Virus record (IMG/VR): IMGVR_UViG_3300036766_002268
Location: 1-34,966 of that record
Source: a virus
Length of the DNA stretch: 34,966 nucleotides
Direction: 5' to 3' (one strand)
Positions within the stretch are counted from its first letter, which is position 1; every line of letters starts with the position of its first letter. Under the pieces are notes generated by a model. The model saw nothing but the letters and a program-made list of their open reading frames with translations. It was not told the origin of the DNA and did not search any database. The translations under genes were made by a program, and so were the position numbers. This document shows positions 21,032 through 29,364 of this stretch, piece after piece.

Positions 21032-21979
21032 ATGCCACAACCAGAAGTAAGAGTCGATTCACCCTTTACGCAGGAAGACCTGTCTTATATCGAAAGCCAG
21101 ATTTACGAAGTTCCCAAGCATGAACTTGTCGCAAGACGAGTGGCCAGGGTAAATACATCGTTTGATCCGGATGCGTTATTTATCAAGTATTACTGGTTTA
21201 ACCCCAAAGGTTCTGCCAAGATTCTTCGCGCGGGCGCCAATGCAAATGACATTCCCGTCGTTGGTCTCGATGGCGGCAGCGAGACCGTCGAGGTCTACGA
21301 CATTGCCACTGCCCTGAGACATAACCTGCAACAACGCAAGGCTTTTCAAATGGCCAGAAAGCGCGGCGTCAATGCGGATATTGATACCATGCAAATGGCG
21401 GGCGGCGGCAGATTCGTCGCTGAAACTGAAAACAGGTTGTTTTTTATCGGCGATGCAAAGCTCGGTATAAAAGGTACGCTAAATCATCCTGGTATTACAG
21501 CAGAGGATATTTTAGCCGATGGTACCGGAGCTACCGACGCAGAAAAGCGATTGTTCAAAAATAAAACTCCTGAACAAATTCTGGCAGTAATCACCAAAGG
21601 CAGAAAGGCTTCTCGTCAAGGCGGATTGTTTAATCCAAACACGATCATCATTACGCCAGACGCAGAGGAAGAACTCAACGGGCGTTTGATGACAGGTTAC
21701 AGCGATGTTACCGTTCTTGAATGGCTACAGAAAAAAGCCAAATTCACAAAGTGGATTGCAACATCGGCAATGTCAGCCGGCAACAACGGCTTTGCCACAG
21801 ATTGCTTCTGTATCATCGATGATAACCCTCTCTACATCGAGCTGGGTGTTATTCAAGAGATGATGCTGTATCCGCCGGTTTATGATATCATGCAAAACGC
21901 AGATCAGGCGCTCGTTGAGCGTTGCGTTGGCGCGATCATCAGACACCCAGGCATGGTGTATGTCGGCAAAGGTTGCTAA
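21032..21979 (+). CDS. Major capsid protein, DUF2184 family
   Basis: A 315-residue HK97-fold major capsid protein of the DUF2184 type: SYIESQIYEVPKHELVARRV at the N-terminus, DIATALRHNLQQRKAF, ENRLFFIGDAKLGIKGTLNH, and a C-terminal QALVERCVGAIIRHPGMVYV segment, all in the family's order. No large delta domain is present because the scaffold is supplied in trans by the upstream genes. ATG follows GGAG at eight bases; strong ribosome site as expected for the most abundant protein. Confidence 0.88.
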   Translation: MPQPEVRVDSPFTQEDLSYIESQIYEVPKHELVARRVARVNTSFDPDALFIKYYWFNPKGSAKILRAGANANDIPVVGLDGGSETVEVYDIATALRHNLQQRKAFQMARKRGVNADIDTMQMAGGGRFVAETENRLFFIGDAKLGIKGTLNHPGITAEDILADGTGATDAEKRLFKNKTPEQILAVITKGRKASRQGGLFNPNTIIITPDAEEELNGRLMTGYSDVTVLEWLQKKAKFTKWIATSAMSAGNNGFATDCFCIIDDNPLYIELGVIQEMMLYPPVYDIMQNADQALVERCVGAIIRHPGMVYVGKGC

Positions 21980-22014
21980 AATCAATTAATTAAAAAGGCA
22001 AAGGAATAAGTAAT

Positions 22015-22443
22015 ATGAAGATTAGAAATCAATTACGCCTCACCCCGACCCTCTCCATGTGGAGAGGGCGCAGGATAGGTTTACTTTGTCTTTATGTTAT
22101 GTTTTTTCTGGCATCTTGCCAAAGCGTTCAAACTGTAAAATCGGTTGAGGCAGAAAGACAACGAACAGAGGCTGCGATTGAAATTATTTCACAAAGTAAT
22201 TTATCGAAACCAGAAAAGAAAATATTGATCACGGAATTTCGAGCTAAAGACCGAATCATTGAATCGCAAAGTAACGATGTTACCAATGCCCAGGGCAAGG
22301 TCGACAAAATTCAAAAGAAGAATGTGTCGATGGCAATTGAAGTTGGTTACGGCAGAGTTTTAAAATGGATTATCTTCTTTGTCATTGTAGGAACTATTTT
22401 GTTCATCGCCTTTAAAATTGCAAAGAGGTTCGCATGGCTGTAA
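22015..22443 (+). CDS. Putative phage lipoprotein with C-terminal membrane helix
   Basis: A 142-residue protein. After a basic start, hydrophobic residues about 22-34 end in LASC (lipobox, cysteine about 35), predicting a lipoprotein. A coiled coil follows and a second membrane helix lies at 114-134. An envelope-spanning form could be a spanin-type lysis protein, but the gene sits between capsid and neck genes. The first 20 residues are encoded by a CCCTCTCC/GGAGAGGG hairpin element of the sort scattered in bacterial genomes, so the N-terminus may have been altered by insertion. AGGA stands ten bases before ATG. Confidence 0.58.
   Translation: MKIRNQLRLTPTLSMWRGRRIGLLCLYVMFFLASCQSVQTVKSVEAERQRTEAAIEIISQSNLSKPEKKILITEFRAKDRIIESQSNDVTNAQGKVDKIQKKNVSMAIEVGYGRVLKWIIFFVIVGTILFIAFKIAKRFAWL
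22049..22068. repeat. Palindromic element inside a coding sequence
   Basis: CCCTCTCC and GGAGAGGG form a perfect 8-bp stem with loop ATGT. The flank CTCACCCCGACCCTCTCC closely resembles the common dispersed repeats of many Gram-negative genomes (CTCACCCC-CCCTCTCC-loop-GGAGAGGG). It lies in frame in the first codons of the lipoprotein gene. A host-type repeat inside a phage gene suggests insertion during prophage residence. Confidence 0.6.
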
Positions 22444-22766
22444 TCGTTGCCGATTTGCAATTATTTCATAGCCTGCCGGCTCTTGATCCAGACCCAAAAT
22501 TGCAGGCATATCTTGACTTTGCAACGCGACAAGTCAAGCGCGACGGGATCACTGAGTCTCATGCTGATTTTCCCGATCTGGTCATTTTTTGTGCCAGTTC
22601 TATTCTTGAAAAAAAAGGAATTATCTCCGGAGCAATCTCGGCGAAAACCATTGCCGATATTTCGACAACATTTAAAAATTCACCAGATGAAACCATCGAG
22701 TCATGGAAGGATGCTTATACGTCGCTACTGGCATCGGTTAGAGGATTTGGTCACAGGGTTGTATAA
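22434..22766 (+). CDS. Head-tail connector, DUF4054-like
   Basis: A 110-residue protein starting MAVIVADLQLFHSLPALDPDPKLQAYL. The N-terminal phrase (FrxxFPxFxxxpDxxIxxxLxxA-like) and the C-terminal DAYTSLLASVRGFGHRVV match small head-tail adaptor proteins found after DUF2184 capsids. Overlaps the lipoprotein gene end by ten bases. A longer frame beginning at 22447 in another phase is an artefact of its overlap. Role: adaptor ring on the portal. Confidence 0.65.
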   Translation: MAVIVADLQLFHSLPALDPDPKLQAYLDFATRQVKRDGITESHADFPDLVIFCASSILEKKGIISGAISAKTIADISTTFKNSPDETIESWKDAYTSLLASVRGFGHRVV

Positions 22767-22767
22767 C

Positions 22768-23448
22768 ATGACATATGTATTCATTAAATACATTCTCATA
22801 ATTAACCTGATTCTTATTACGGGATGCAATAACATGGCTTCACGAGTTACAGAAAAAAACTTCAACCTCGACGATATTATTGCCGGTCTTGATGAGATGG
22901 CAAAGCACAAAATAAACATTGGGCCCGTTGCCAAAGACGATGCGCATATACTACTTATCGCGGGAGCGAATGAATATGGCGCCACGATAACTCCTAAAAA
23001 GGGTAAATTTTTGGCAGTACCTCTTTGTAAAGAAGCTCGTGGTAAATCCCCAAAAAACTTTCAAGATCAATTAGTTCGAGTCGGTTCAGTACTGTATAAA
23101 AAAGGCGGTAAAAAAGTCGGAAAGGAAATGTTTGTTCTGCTGAAAAAAGTAGTTATTCCTGAACGCTCTTTTCTTCGGGCAACTGCGGATAGTTCAAAAG
23201 TTCTTGAGTATGCAGTTGGCAAAACTCAACTTGCGATGGATCTGTTTATACACGGGAAGACACCCGCCATAGAGGTTTTGAATGCTATTGGGTTAGCGTA
23301 TCAAGCAAAAGTCCGTGAACGGATAACCAGCAACATTTCGCCTGGCAATAGCCCGTTGACCATTGCCTTAAAAGGTTCGGGAAAAAAGACTCTCAATGAT
23401 TCAGGCAGACTACAACAATCTATTGATTTCGAGGTCGTTCATGCTTGA
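22768..23448 (+). CDS. Virion morphogenesis/tail completion protein, possible lipobox start
   Basis: A 226-residue frame. From residue 23 on (MASRVTEKNFNLDDIIAG) it looks like a neck or tail-completion protein of the HK97 gp10/Mu gpG kind, with the family's INEYGA-like phrase NEYGATITPKKGKFLAVPLC and the segment IPERSFLRATAD. The first 22 residues read as a bacterial lipoprotein signal (hydrophobic stretch ending LITGC). ATG 22768 is two bases after the previous stop; ATG 22834 has GGGA upstream. The shorter form is the more natural structural protein; the leader may be chance or a real alternative start. Confidence 0.68.
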   Translation: MTYVFIKYILIINLILITGCNNMASRVTEKNFNLDDIIAGLDEMAKHKINIGPVAKDDAHILLIAGANEYGATITPKKGKFLAVPLCKEARGKSPKNFQDQLVRVGSVLYKKGGKKVGKEMFVLLKKVVIPERSFLRATADSSKVLEYAVGKTQLAMDLFIHGKTPAIEVLNAIGLAYQAKVRERITSNISPGNSPLTIALKGSGKKTLNDSGRLQQSIDFEVVHA

Positions 23449-23773
23449 GCATTTTCAGGAATACATGAGCCTCATTGAAGTTACGCCTGTAACCAAAGCC
23501 AAACAGGCTATGAGAGAAGTACACACTGATGGCACACCATACTCTATTTCTGCCGCCGTTTTCAGGCTTTCTGGTCGAGACGTAAAAAACGCACCAGAGG
23601 GTCAATATACCACTGAAGATATTAAAATTTATTTAGAACCAGATGCTGCCAAACCAGTTGCGAAAGGTTTCAAAATCAACGTCAACGACGGCGAAACTTA
23701 CATTGCCCAGGCTCCAAAACCAAGAGAAGAAGGTAATTTCGTTATCGTGATGTGCAAGAAGGTTGTTGTATGA
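23441..23773 (+). CDS. Neck/head-tail joining protein, hypothetical
   Basis: A 110-residue, beta-rich protein starting MLEHFQEYMSLIEVTPVTKAK. The start overlaps the previous gene's stop by eight bases; an in-frame ATG at 23396 lies well inside that gene and is rejected. It ends overlapping the next gene as ATGA. Position among connector genes suggests a stopper or head-closure role. I do not recognise a specific family. Confidence 0.62.
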   Translation: MLEHFQEYMSLIEVTPVTKAKQAMREVHTDGTPYSISAAVFRLSGRDVKNAPEGQYTTEDIKIYLEPDAAKPVAKGFKINVNDGETYIAQAPKPREEGNFVIVMCKKVVV

Positions 23774-24270
23774 TTGATGTCGTTAAACTCGAAACTGTAC
23801 TTGTTGCGATGGAAACGGCCATTGGCATTTCAGGTTACGAATCGGAGCATGTTTTCGATAAACCGGTACTTCCCTATTTTTCATATAAAATTACTTTGGA
23901 TGATGAAGACGAAAAATATCAGGAAATCCGGGTTGAGGAAGAAATCACAGACCCGACCGTATATCCTGAAACGGTTTCCCGATTTGGCGAAGCTGTCATT
24001 TCTCTAAATTTTTTCGGAAACGATGGCAAGGATTTAAGAGCCAAGATGAAATTAGCCAAAGAATTTCTCGAAGAAACGCCGCTTTGGGATGACATGACCC
24101 CGTATGAATTTACAGGAATTCAAGATCGATCTACGTTTTTGGAAACCGATTGGGAGAAACGTTTTGGTTTTGATGTAAAGATTTCTAATATGAATTCAAA
24201 ATCGGTGACTACGCCTGCAATTGATATACCGGCGACGATAGCGGGCATCGAGTTAGAGGTAACGACATAA
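23770..24270 (+). CDS. Neck terminator-like tail protein (LIC_12616-like)
   Basis: A 166-residue protein starting MIDVVKLETVLVAMETAIGI. The pattern (short helical start, KPVLPYFSYKITLDDEDEKYQEIRV, then VYPETVSRFGEAVISLNFFG) matches the phage neck-terminator family, which caps the tail tube. The start is the ATG that overlaps the previous stop (ATGA), 18 bases inside the longest open frame. It is followed by sheath and tube genes, as expected for a terminator. Confidence 0.7.
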   Translation: MIDVVKLETVLVAMETAIGISGYESEHVFDKPVLPYFSYKITLDDEDEKYQEIRVEEEITDPTVYPETVSRFGEAVISLNFFGNDGKDLRAKMKLAKEFLEETPLWDDMTPYEFTGIQDRSTFLETDWEKRFGFDVKISNMNSKSVTTPAIDIPATIAGIELEVTT

Positions 24271-24279
24271 GGAGTGACT

Positions 24280-24516
24280 ATGGCCAGAGATAAAAAAAAC
24301 GATAACGATACCCAAAACGCGGAATCAACTGATTTTTCGATAAACGATAAAATCCGCATGGTTACAGGCCAGCAGATATATGAAGGCTACGTGATTAAAA
24401 CCGATGCGAAATCAAAAACACCAATCGTCGTTTGTTTGATCGATCATCTGGCAGATACAGAACAAGAATTTTGCCGAATGGTGCGGTCACAAGATATCGA
24501 GAAAATAAACGAATAA
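24280..24516 (+). CDS. Small hypothetical protein before the tail sheath
   Basis: A 78-residue polar protein with a disordered N-terminus (ARDKKNDNDTQNAES) and a small beta domain (DKIRMVTGQQIYEGYVIK). ATG 24280 follows AAGGAG at five bases; a GTG six bases upstream is inside the ribosome site and is rejected. Similar short genes often precede the sheath gene in contractile-tail phages. The role is unknown. Confidence 0.6.
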   Translation: MARDKKNDNDTQNAESTDFSINDKIRMVTGQQIYEGYVIKTDAKSKTPIVVCLIDHLADTEQEFCRMVRSQDIEKINE

Positions 24517-24526
24517 GGAAAATAAT

Positions 24527-25567
24527 ATGTCTTTAGTAAATGACTTAAAAATAAATATTTTGTTGAACACAAAGGCGCCAACCGTAAAAGGTTTTGGTCG
24601 ATCTCTGTTATTTTCAAAAAGAACCGCAGCCGGAGCGCCTGCCGGTCTTATCGGTACTTCTCGTGTCTATTCTGAAGCCGCTGAAATGATCGCCGATGGT
24701 TACACGGTGAATGATCCTGAATACAAGATCGTAAGCAAGTATCAATCTCAAGAGGTAAAATCTGCTGATCTCGTTGTTTACACCGGAGACGATGCCAACC
24801 CTGAAGAAGTATTGCTAAATGACGCAAAATCCCAAATTGATTGTTACGGTCTGTTAAACACATCAAGGATAAAAGCCGACTTACAAGCCACAGGAGACTG
24901 GGCTTTGGCAAACGAAAAGATGTTCATTGGCGGCACAGACGATGTTACTATTGGAGCCGCCCGAAACAATATTCGCGAAGCGTATTTTTTGCATACAAAC
25001 AATGCGTTGTTTGCCGAAGCCGGAGTTTCCGGTCTTTGTTTTCCGCAAGATATCGGTTCTATTACATGGAAGTGGCAAGAACCTGCGGGGATGATTGCAG
25101 CAGCATTTACCGCGACCCAACTCAATACGATTAAAACCAATAACTGCCAGACTTTTGAAAGTGTCGGTGGTTATGTAATGTCGAATAATGGAATCACAAC
25201 CGGCGGTCAATTTATCGACATCATCATGATTCGAGACCTGATTTACGCAAGACTGTTTGAAGCTCTGATTTTTGAATTTCGAGGCGGAAAGGTTTCTTTG
25301 GATAATCCCGGATTAATGAGAATCGAAGCCGTGATGCGTAATGTCTTTGGATTGATTGGAAAAGCCGGTATTATTGCGCCTGTTGTCACAGAAAAAGACA
25401 AAGTAAATTCTGACATGGGAGCCTATCAATACATGCTAACTATACCCGATTATAATGATATTGCGACCGCCGATATCGCACTGCGAAAAGCAACGGGAAT
25501 AAAAGCTAAAGTCAGAGCCTCTGGTAAAATGCATTCTGTAGATATTGGAATCGAGATATTCGTTTAA
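24527..25567 (+). CDS. Tail sheath protein (DUF3383-like)
   Basis: A 346-residue contractile sheath subunit. The N-terminal SLLFSKRTAAGAPAGLIGTSRVYS segment, the middle GLCFPQDIGSITWKWQE and NNCQTFESVGGYVMSNNGI stretch, and the C-terminal IALRKATGIKAKVRASGKMH region fit the DUF3383 pattern. It is followed directly by the tube gene. ATG follows AAGGA at seven bases. The presence of a sheath makes this phage a myophage. Confidence 0.85.
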   Translation: MSLVNDLKINILLNTKAPTVKGFGRSLLFSKRTAAGAPAGLIGTSRVYSEAAEMIADGYTVNDPEYKIVSKYQSQEVKSADLVVYTGDDANPEEVLLNDAKSQIDCYGLLNTSRIKADLQATGDWALANEKMFIGGTDDVTIGAARNNIREAYFLHTNNALFAEAGVSGLCFPQDIGSITWKWQEPAGMIAAAFTATQLNTIKTNNCQTFESVGGYVMSNNGITTGGQFIDIIMIRDLIYARLFEALIFEFRGGKVSLDNPGLMRIEAVMRNVFGLIGKAGIIAPVVTEKDKVNSDMGAYQYMLTIPDYNDIATADIALRKATGIKAKVRASGKMHSVDIGIEIFV

Positions 25568-25576
25568 GGAGAAATT

Positions 25577-25984
25577 ATGAAAGTTGGAGTTTATAATTCT
25601 AAAAAAGTTACCATCATACTGGGTACACATGTTGTTGTCGGTTTCAATGGAAAGAAAGTTTCAATAAAGGCAATCACCAAAAAGAAATGGGAATCTGAAG
25701 GCGGTGTGGATGGCGATGTCACTCGCTCTCTGAATCATGACAAGCGTTACGAGTTAGAATTTGAACTCAAAAGTGAAAGCCCATCAAACAAGGTACTGCG
25801 ATTGCTTTCAGCCACAGACGAAGTGGCCTTCCCTGTTCTCGTCAAAAACAAGTCAGGCGGCGAGTACACAGGAGGCGGCACTGAAGGTTGGGTCAGTGAA
25901 CGCACAGACAGAGAGTTCGAAAGCAAAAGCAAACCGATTACATGGAAGGTTGAAGTCGCCGACTACGACGAAGCAGATTTATAA
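25577..25984 (+). CDS. Tail tube protein (DUF3277-like)
   Basis: A 135-residue inner-tube subunit. Features: VGVYNSKKVTIILGTHVVVGFNGK start, WESEGGVDGDVTRSLNHDKRYELEF core and a C-terminal SKPITWKVEVADYDE strand, all as in DUF3277 tubes. ATG follows AAGGAG at six bases. Sheath-tube-chaperone-tape measure is the standard order and holds here. Confidence 0.87.
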   Translation: MKVGVYNSKKVTIILGTHVVVGFNGKKVSIKAITKKKWESEGGVDGDVTRSLNHDKRYELEFELKSESPSNKVLRLLSATDEVAFPVLVKNKSGGEYTGGGTEGWVSERTDREFESKSKPITWKVEVADYDEADL

Positions 25985-26014
25985 TATTTAAAGAAAAGTC
26001 TAAGGAGTATAATC

Positions 26015-26386
26015 ATGTCAATAAAATTAAAAAATCCAGTTATTGAAAAAGTTCTTGAAAATGGAAAGGTAATCATTATCAAATTTGGCGACGGCTTACG
26101 TTATCGCCTGCAACATCCCGGTAATCGCGATTATCTACAATGGCAAAAAGAGCATTATTCCATGACTGCCGGTTTTGATCAAGAGGCCATGCTTGATAAA
26201 TTTTTCGAGTATTGCGTAATACCTGAAGACCATGACAAAAAACCCGAACTGGATAATATTTTGCCAACCGAGGTAACCGCCTGGTCAACCCTTATGCACA
26301 AATTTTTATCAGGCGATGTTCAGTTGGTTATCGAGAAGTCAGCGGGAAAAAAAAATCAAAAATCCGGAATGGAGGCTGAACAGTAA
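26015..26386 (+). CDS. Tail assembly chaperone, upstream product (G-like)
   Basis: A 123-residue protein between tube and tape measure, the place of the tail assembly chaperones. The product ends SAGKKNQKSGMEAEQ. Just before its stop lies a run of nine A (26347-26355) where ribosomes can slip into the overlapping frame (ORF ending 26618), making a longer G-T-like fusion. ATG follows AAGGAG at six bases. The chaperones coat the tape measure during tail assembly and leave before completion. Confidence 0.78.
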   Translation: MSIKLKNPVIEKVLENGKVIIIKFGDGLRYRLQHPGNRDYLQWQKEHYSMTAGFDQEAMLDKFFEYCVIPEDHDKKPELDNILPTEVTAWSTLMHKFLSGDVQLVIEKSAGKKNQKSGMEAEQ

Positions 26387-26618
26387 AGAGATCAGCCATG
26401 AAAAACGTATAGAGGCCGCCTATCACAGAATAAAAGAAACTGAATGGTTATACTGGGAACCAATTCTTGCCGGATTGGTTCCAGTATCAAAGGCTGAATA
26501 CGATCAAGCTCCTCCGTCGTTTTTATATGAGATGAATGCTCTGGCAAGAATCAAGGCAGAGATGGAAAACGAAAAATACGAAAGAATGTTTGGCAATTCA
26601 AATAACGGGAATCCATAA
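26316..26618 (+). CDS. Tail assembly chaperone, frameshifted part (T-like)
   Basis: An open frame that overlaps the end of the upstream chaperone gene. The in-frame ATG at 26316 has no ribosome site, and the residues before the A-run look unlike a real N-terminus, so translation most likely enters by frameshift at 26347-26355 and continues IKNPEWRLNSKEISHEKRIE to WLYWEPILAGL and on. Relative to the upstream frame the shift is -2 (or +1), as reported for Mu itself, not the more usual -1. The C-terminal part then joins the tape measure. Confidence 0.72.
   Translation: MFSWLSRSQREKKIKNPEWRLNSKEISHEKRIEAAYHRIKETEWLYWEPILAGLVPVSKAEYDQAPPSFLYEMNALARIKAEMENEKYERMFGNSNNGNP
26347..26355 (+). promoter_or_regulatory. 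Slippery A9 site for programmed frameshift
   Basis: In the upstream frame the codons are GGA AAA AAA AAT. A 2-base backward slip of AAA-paired tRNAs keeps full pairing and puts the ribosome in the frame of the T-like ORF; a +1 slip gives the same frame. It lies 31 bases before the upstream stop, matching the usual location. Confidence 0.7.
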
Positions 26619-26624
26619 AACAAA

Positions 26625-28439
26625 ATGTCTGTACGAAGCCTCAACATAGAAATCGATCTGAGCGGAAAAAGTCCTTTGGATGCCTTGCATCGTATCAATC
26701 AGAAAATGTATGAGTTGATAACTGGCGGCAAAGGAATGGCACATCAAATGACTGAAGCCGAACAGCAGATGATGCATTTCGCGAACACGACCGGTGTCAC
26801 AAACAGTCAAATGGAACATATGATCGCAACGGCCAGAAAAGACATTCATCTCGAAAAAGAAATGAAGGCGGCAGCAACGGCGGCAGGTCTAACCGAAGAT
26901 GAGTTAAAACGAGTTAATCAGCAATTAAAACATATCGATCCAAATGCCGAACAAGCCGGTGGCAAACTTGGTAAACTCGGAACGATCATGAAAGGCGCGG
27001 CCATATATTTCGGTTTTTCTGTTCTTAAAGGTTTTAACGACCGAATTATTGCAGACTCAAATCAAACTGAGAACGCTCTGATTGGTTTTAAAACCGTCGT
27101 TAAAAATACGCTCGGAGCCGGAATGGAAGATGCCGCTGTTGATGCGGCTAAACGATTGGTTACAAGTTTAAAAGGTTCAATGGACGAGTCGTCCGTTCAA
27201 ATGTCGATAAAAAATCTGTTAAACACAGGTTTCAGTCTCGACCAGGCAACGGGACTCATTGAGAAGAACGCCTACATGGCCTCTATCAATAGGCAGTCAC
27301 AATTTGCAAATATCTCTGATGCGGTAGTTACGTACACCGAAGGTATTAAAAATAACAATGCCATGTTGACCGATTCAACTGGTATCTCGGAGAACCTTTC
27401 CGTAACACTGAAAAAGCAAGGTCTCAGCATGGATGGCTTAAATAATGCCGCGACTAAAGGGGCGGTTATTCAGGCTATTTACAATGCGCACACCAAAGAG
27501 GCGGGGCAGTATCAAGAAGCATTTAATACGCAGATGGCTGGCTATCAGGGATTAGTAGCCAAAAATAACGTCGGTATGAAAGTGATGCTCTCTCATCTTG
27601 GAGATATGGTAAAGGTTGGTTGGTCGCCGTTACTTGCAATTAGCGGGGCGATTCTTGATTTTTTTAATGCAGGAGAAAAAGGTATTGGTCGATTGCATAT
27701 GGCTCTTGTACTCTTAGGCTCAGTCGCCCTGGTCGCCGTCATTAAATATTTAAAACTTTATAAAATTGCGACCTATGAGGCAGCGGTAGCAACCGCAGTA
27801 GAATGGGCTATCGCGCTGTGGCCTATCTTTGCCATTGCGGCCGGAATTGCGTTTTTGTTAATTTTATTCGATGATATTAAAAACTGGATGGCTGGCAACA
27901 ATTCCATGATTGGTAACTGGTTTGGCGATTATGACGGTTCAAAATTCCAGAAAATTGTATCGTTTTTTAAAAAAGTATGGGAATTTGCAAAACAATATGG
28001 TAAATACATCATCATGGCGATATTTCCTCTTTCTATATTGTATTTCTGCTTTGATGAGATAAAAGCAGCCTTCTTCGGCCTGATAAATCTTTTCAAGAAA
28101 GCATTCTCTGGCATTGGAAAGGTATTATCTGCTATCATTCCAAACATGGCTCCGATCAATGTTGAAGCTCGTGCAATGGGAGGCTCCATTGAACCCAATA
28201 AACCATACCTCGTAGGAGAAAATGGCCCAGAGCTGCGCACCTTTGGTTCCAGTGGCAGCATTACACCCAATCATAAGCTTGGCGGAAAATCTTCAAATAT
28301 AAATATAACTATAAGTATCGATGCACGAGGCGGTTCATCGTCTAATGCCCGTTCGATTGGCGAGGCCGCCAAAAATGCTATTCTTTCTGCCATTCCATCC
28401 ATTCGCGCACAACTTGGTCTTGAGGACTCATTCGCATGA
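26625..28439 (+). CDS. Tail tape measure protein
   Basis: A 604-residue protein. The N-terminal third is helical, the middle has three hydrophobic stretches (around 27700-27760, 27790-27870 and 28005-28050) typical of tape measures, and the C-terminus carries the family phrase MGGSIEPNKPYLVGENGPELRTFG. At 0.15 nm per residue the tail would be about 90 nm. It starts six bases after the chaperone stop; the end overlaps the next gene by ATGA. Confidence 0.9.
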   Translation: MSVRSLNIEIDLSGKSPLDALHRINQKMYELITGGKGMAHQMTEAEQQMMHFANTTGVTNSQMEHMIATARKDIHLEKEMKAAATAAGLTEDELKRVNQQLKHIDPNAEQAGGKLGKLGTIMKGAAIYFGFSVLKGFNDRIIADSNQTENALIGFKTVVKNTLGAGMEDAAVDAAKRLVTSLKGSMDESSVQMSIKNLLNTGFSLDQATGLIEKNAYMASINRQSQFANISDAVVTYTEGIKNNNAMLTDSTGISENLSVTLKKQGLSMDGLNNAATKGAVIQAIYNAHTKEAGQYQEAFNTQMAGYQGLVAKNNVGMKVMLSHLGDMVKVGWSPLLAISGAILDFFNAGEKGIGRLHMALVLLGSVALVAVIKYLKLYKIATYEAAVATAVEWAIALWPIFAIAAGIAFLLILFDDIKNWMAGNNSMIGNWFGDYDGSKFQKIVSFFKKVWEFAKQYGKYIIMAIFPLSILYFCFDEIKAAFFGLINLFKKAFSGIGKVLSAIIPNMAPINVEARAMGGSIEPNKPYLVGENGPELRTFGSSGSITPNHKLGGKSSNINITISIDARGGSSSNARSIGEAAKNAILSAIPSIRAQLGLEDSFA

Positions 28440-29041
28440 ATTTTACAGATGCCCTAACCTTAATTGGCGGTTCTCGTCCGTTTTTGTCAGACGGCGAAAT
28501 TGATATGTATATCGGCGTTATCACCAGTGAATCGGCGTCGTTACCTGTAGAGACTACTGACCATGCGATTGAAAATGGTTCAACGGCTCAAAGCCATGCG
28601 AAAATTTCCCCGGAAACATTCTCCATTTCAGTAAAGATGGGCGGCGGGTTCTCTTTAAGTAAAGCCATTTATAATGCCATTACAGACCCGCGAATGCCAG
28701 AGCTTACCGTTGCTGAAAAAATCGAAAAGTTGAGAGAATGGAGAAAACACAAACAGCTATTAACCTACAGCGGACCTCGACCTGGTTATGCATTACTGTA
28801 TCAGACCAGATCAATGCTAGAAGAAAATATTATCATTACGGGTTTGGAAGAAGCTCGCACAAACAAGACCGACGCCTGGGATATTAGCCTTTCATTTAAA
28901 CGAATGAATATCGTTAAAGCCATGATGACAACAATAAATTTGCCGGGAACTCCGCAGGCTGGCCAGACGGCTAAACAAACTGATGCAACCAAAAAACCTC
29001 CCAAAGATGGTTCGATGTGGTATAAAGGTGTTAAGGGTTAA
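28436..29041 (+). CDS. Baseplate protein after tape measure
   Basis: A 201-residue protein starting MNFTDALTLIGGSRPFLSDGEIDMY. Its place after the tape measure and its phrases (FSISVKMGGGFSLSKAIYNAI, YSGPRPGYALLYQTRSMLEE) suit a distal-tail/baseplate-hub adaptor of the sort found in Mu-like and Pam3-like phages. The C-terminus is proline/lysine-rich and flexible. ATG overlaps the tape measure stop. Role by position and pattern; exact family not certain. Confidence 0.65.
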   Translation: MNFTDALTLIGGSRPFLSDGEIDMYIGVITSESASLPVETTDHAIENGSTAQSHAKISPETFSISVKMGGGFSLSKAIYNAITDPRMPELTVAEKIEKLREWRKHKQLLTYSGPRPGYALLYQTRSMLEENIIITGLEEARTNKTDAWDISLSFKRMNIVKAMMTTINLPGTPQAGQTAKQTDATKKPPKDGSMWYKGVKG

Positions 29042-29049
29042 ACGTAATC

Positions 29050-29364
29050 ATGGAATACCTAAATTTCCAAAATACAGAAATTCCAATTGCTAAGACCTTC
29101 GAGATTGAAGGTAAAAACTACATTGCAGAAATTCATTATAATAAATTTGGCGATTTCTATACTCTATATTTAAAACAAGAATCTGGAGAAATGTTGTATA
29201 CCACAAAACTAACTTACGCCTGGGAAACCTTACATGCGGCTATACCCAATATCTTTTCACAAAGTATTTTGCCATTTGATTCTATCGATCTGGAAACTGG
29301 TACCTTATCGCACGACAGAATCGGTAAAGATAATTTCGATAAAGTGAGGTTATACCTTGTTTGA
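29050..29364 (+). CDS. Baseplate plug protein (Pam3 gp18-like)
   Basis: A 104-residue beta-rich protein with KTFEIEGKNYIAEIHYNKFG and FYTLYLKQESGEMLYTTKL, the strand pattern of the small baseplate plug family known from cyanophage Pam3. It lies before the hub gene, overlapping it by eight bases. It would close the tube at the hub. Assignment by sequence pattern and position. Confidence 0.68.
   Translation: MEYLNFQNTEIPIAKTFEIEGKNYIAEIHYNKFGDFYTLYLKQESGEMLYTTKLTYAWETLHAAIPNIFSQSILPFDSIDLETGTLSHDRIGKDNFDKVRLYLV

Noticed and set aside
22447-22767. Upstream extension of the tail-completion frame
   Set aside because: It runs within the connector gene 22434-22766 in another phase; the extension has poor composition.
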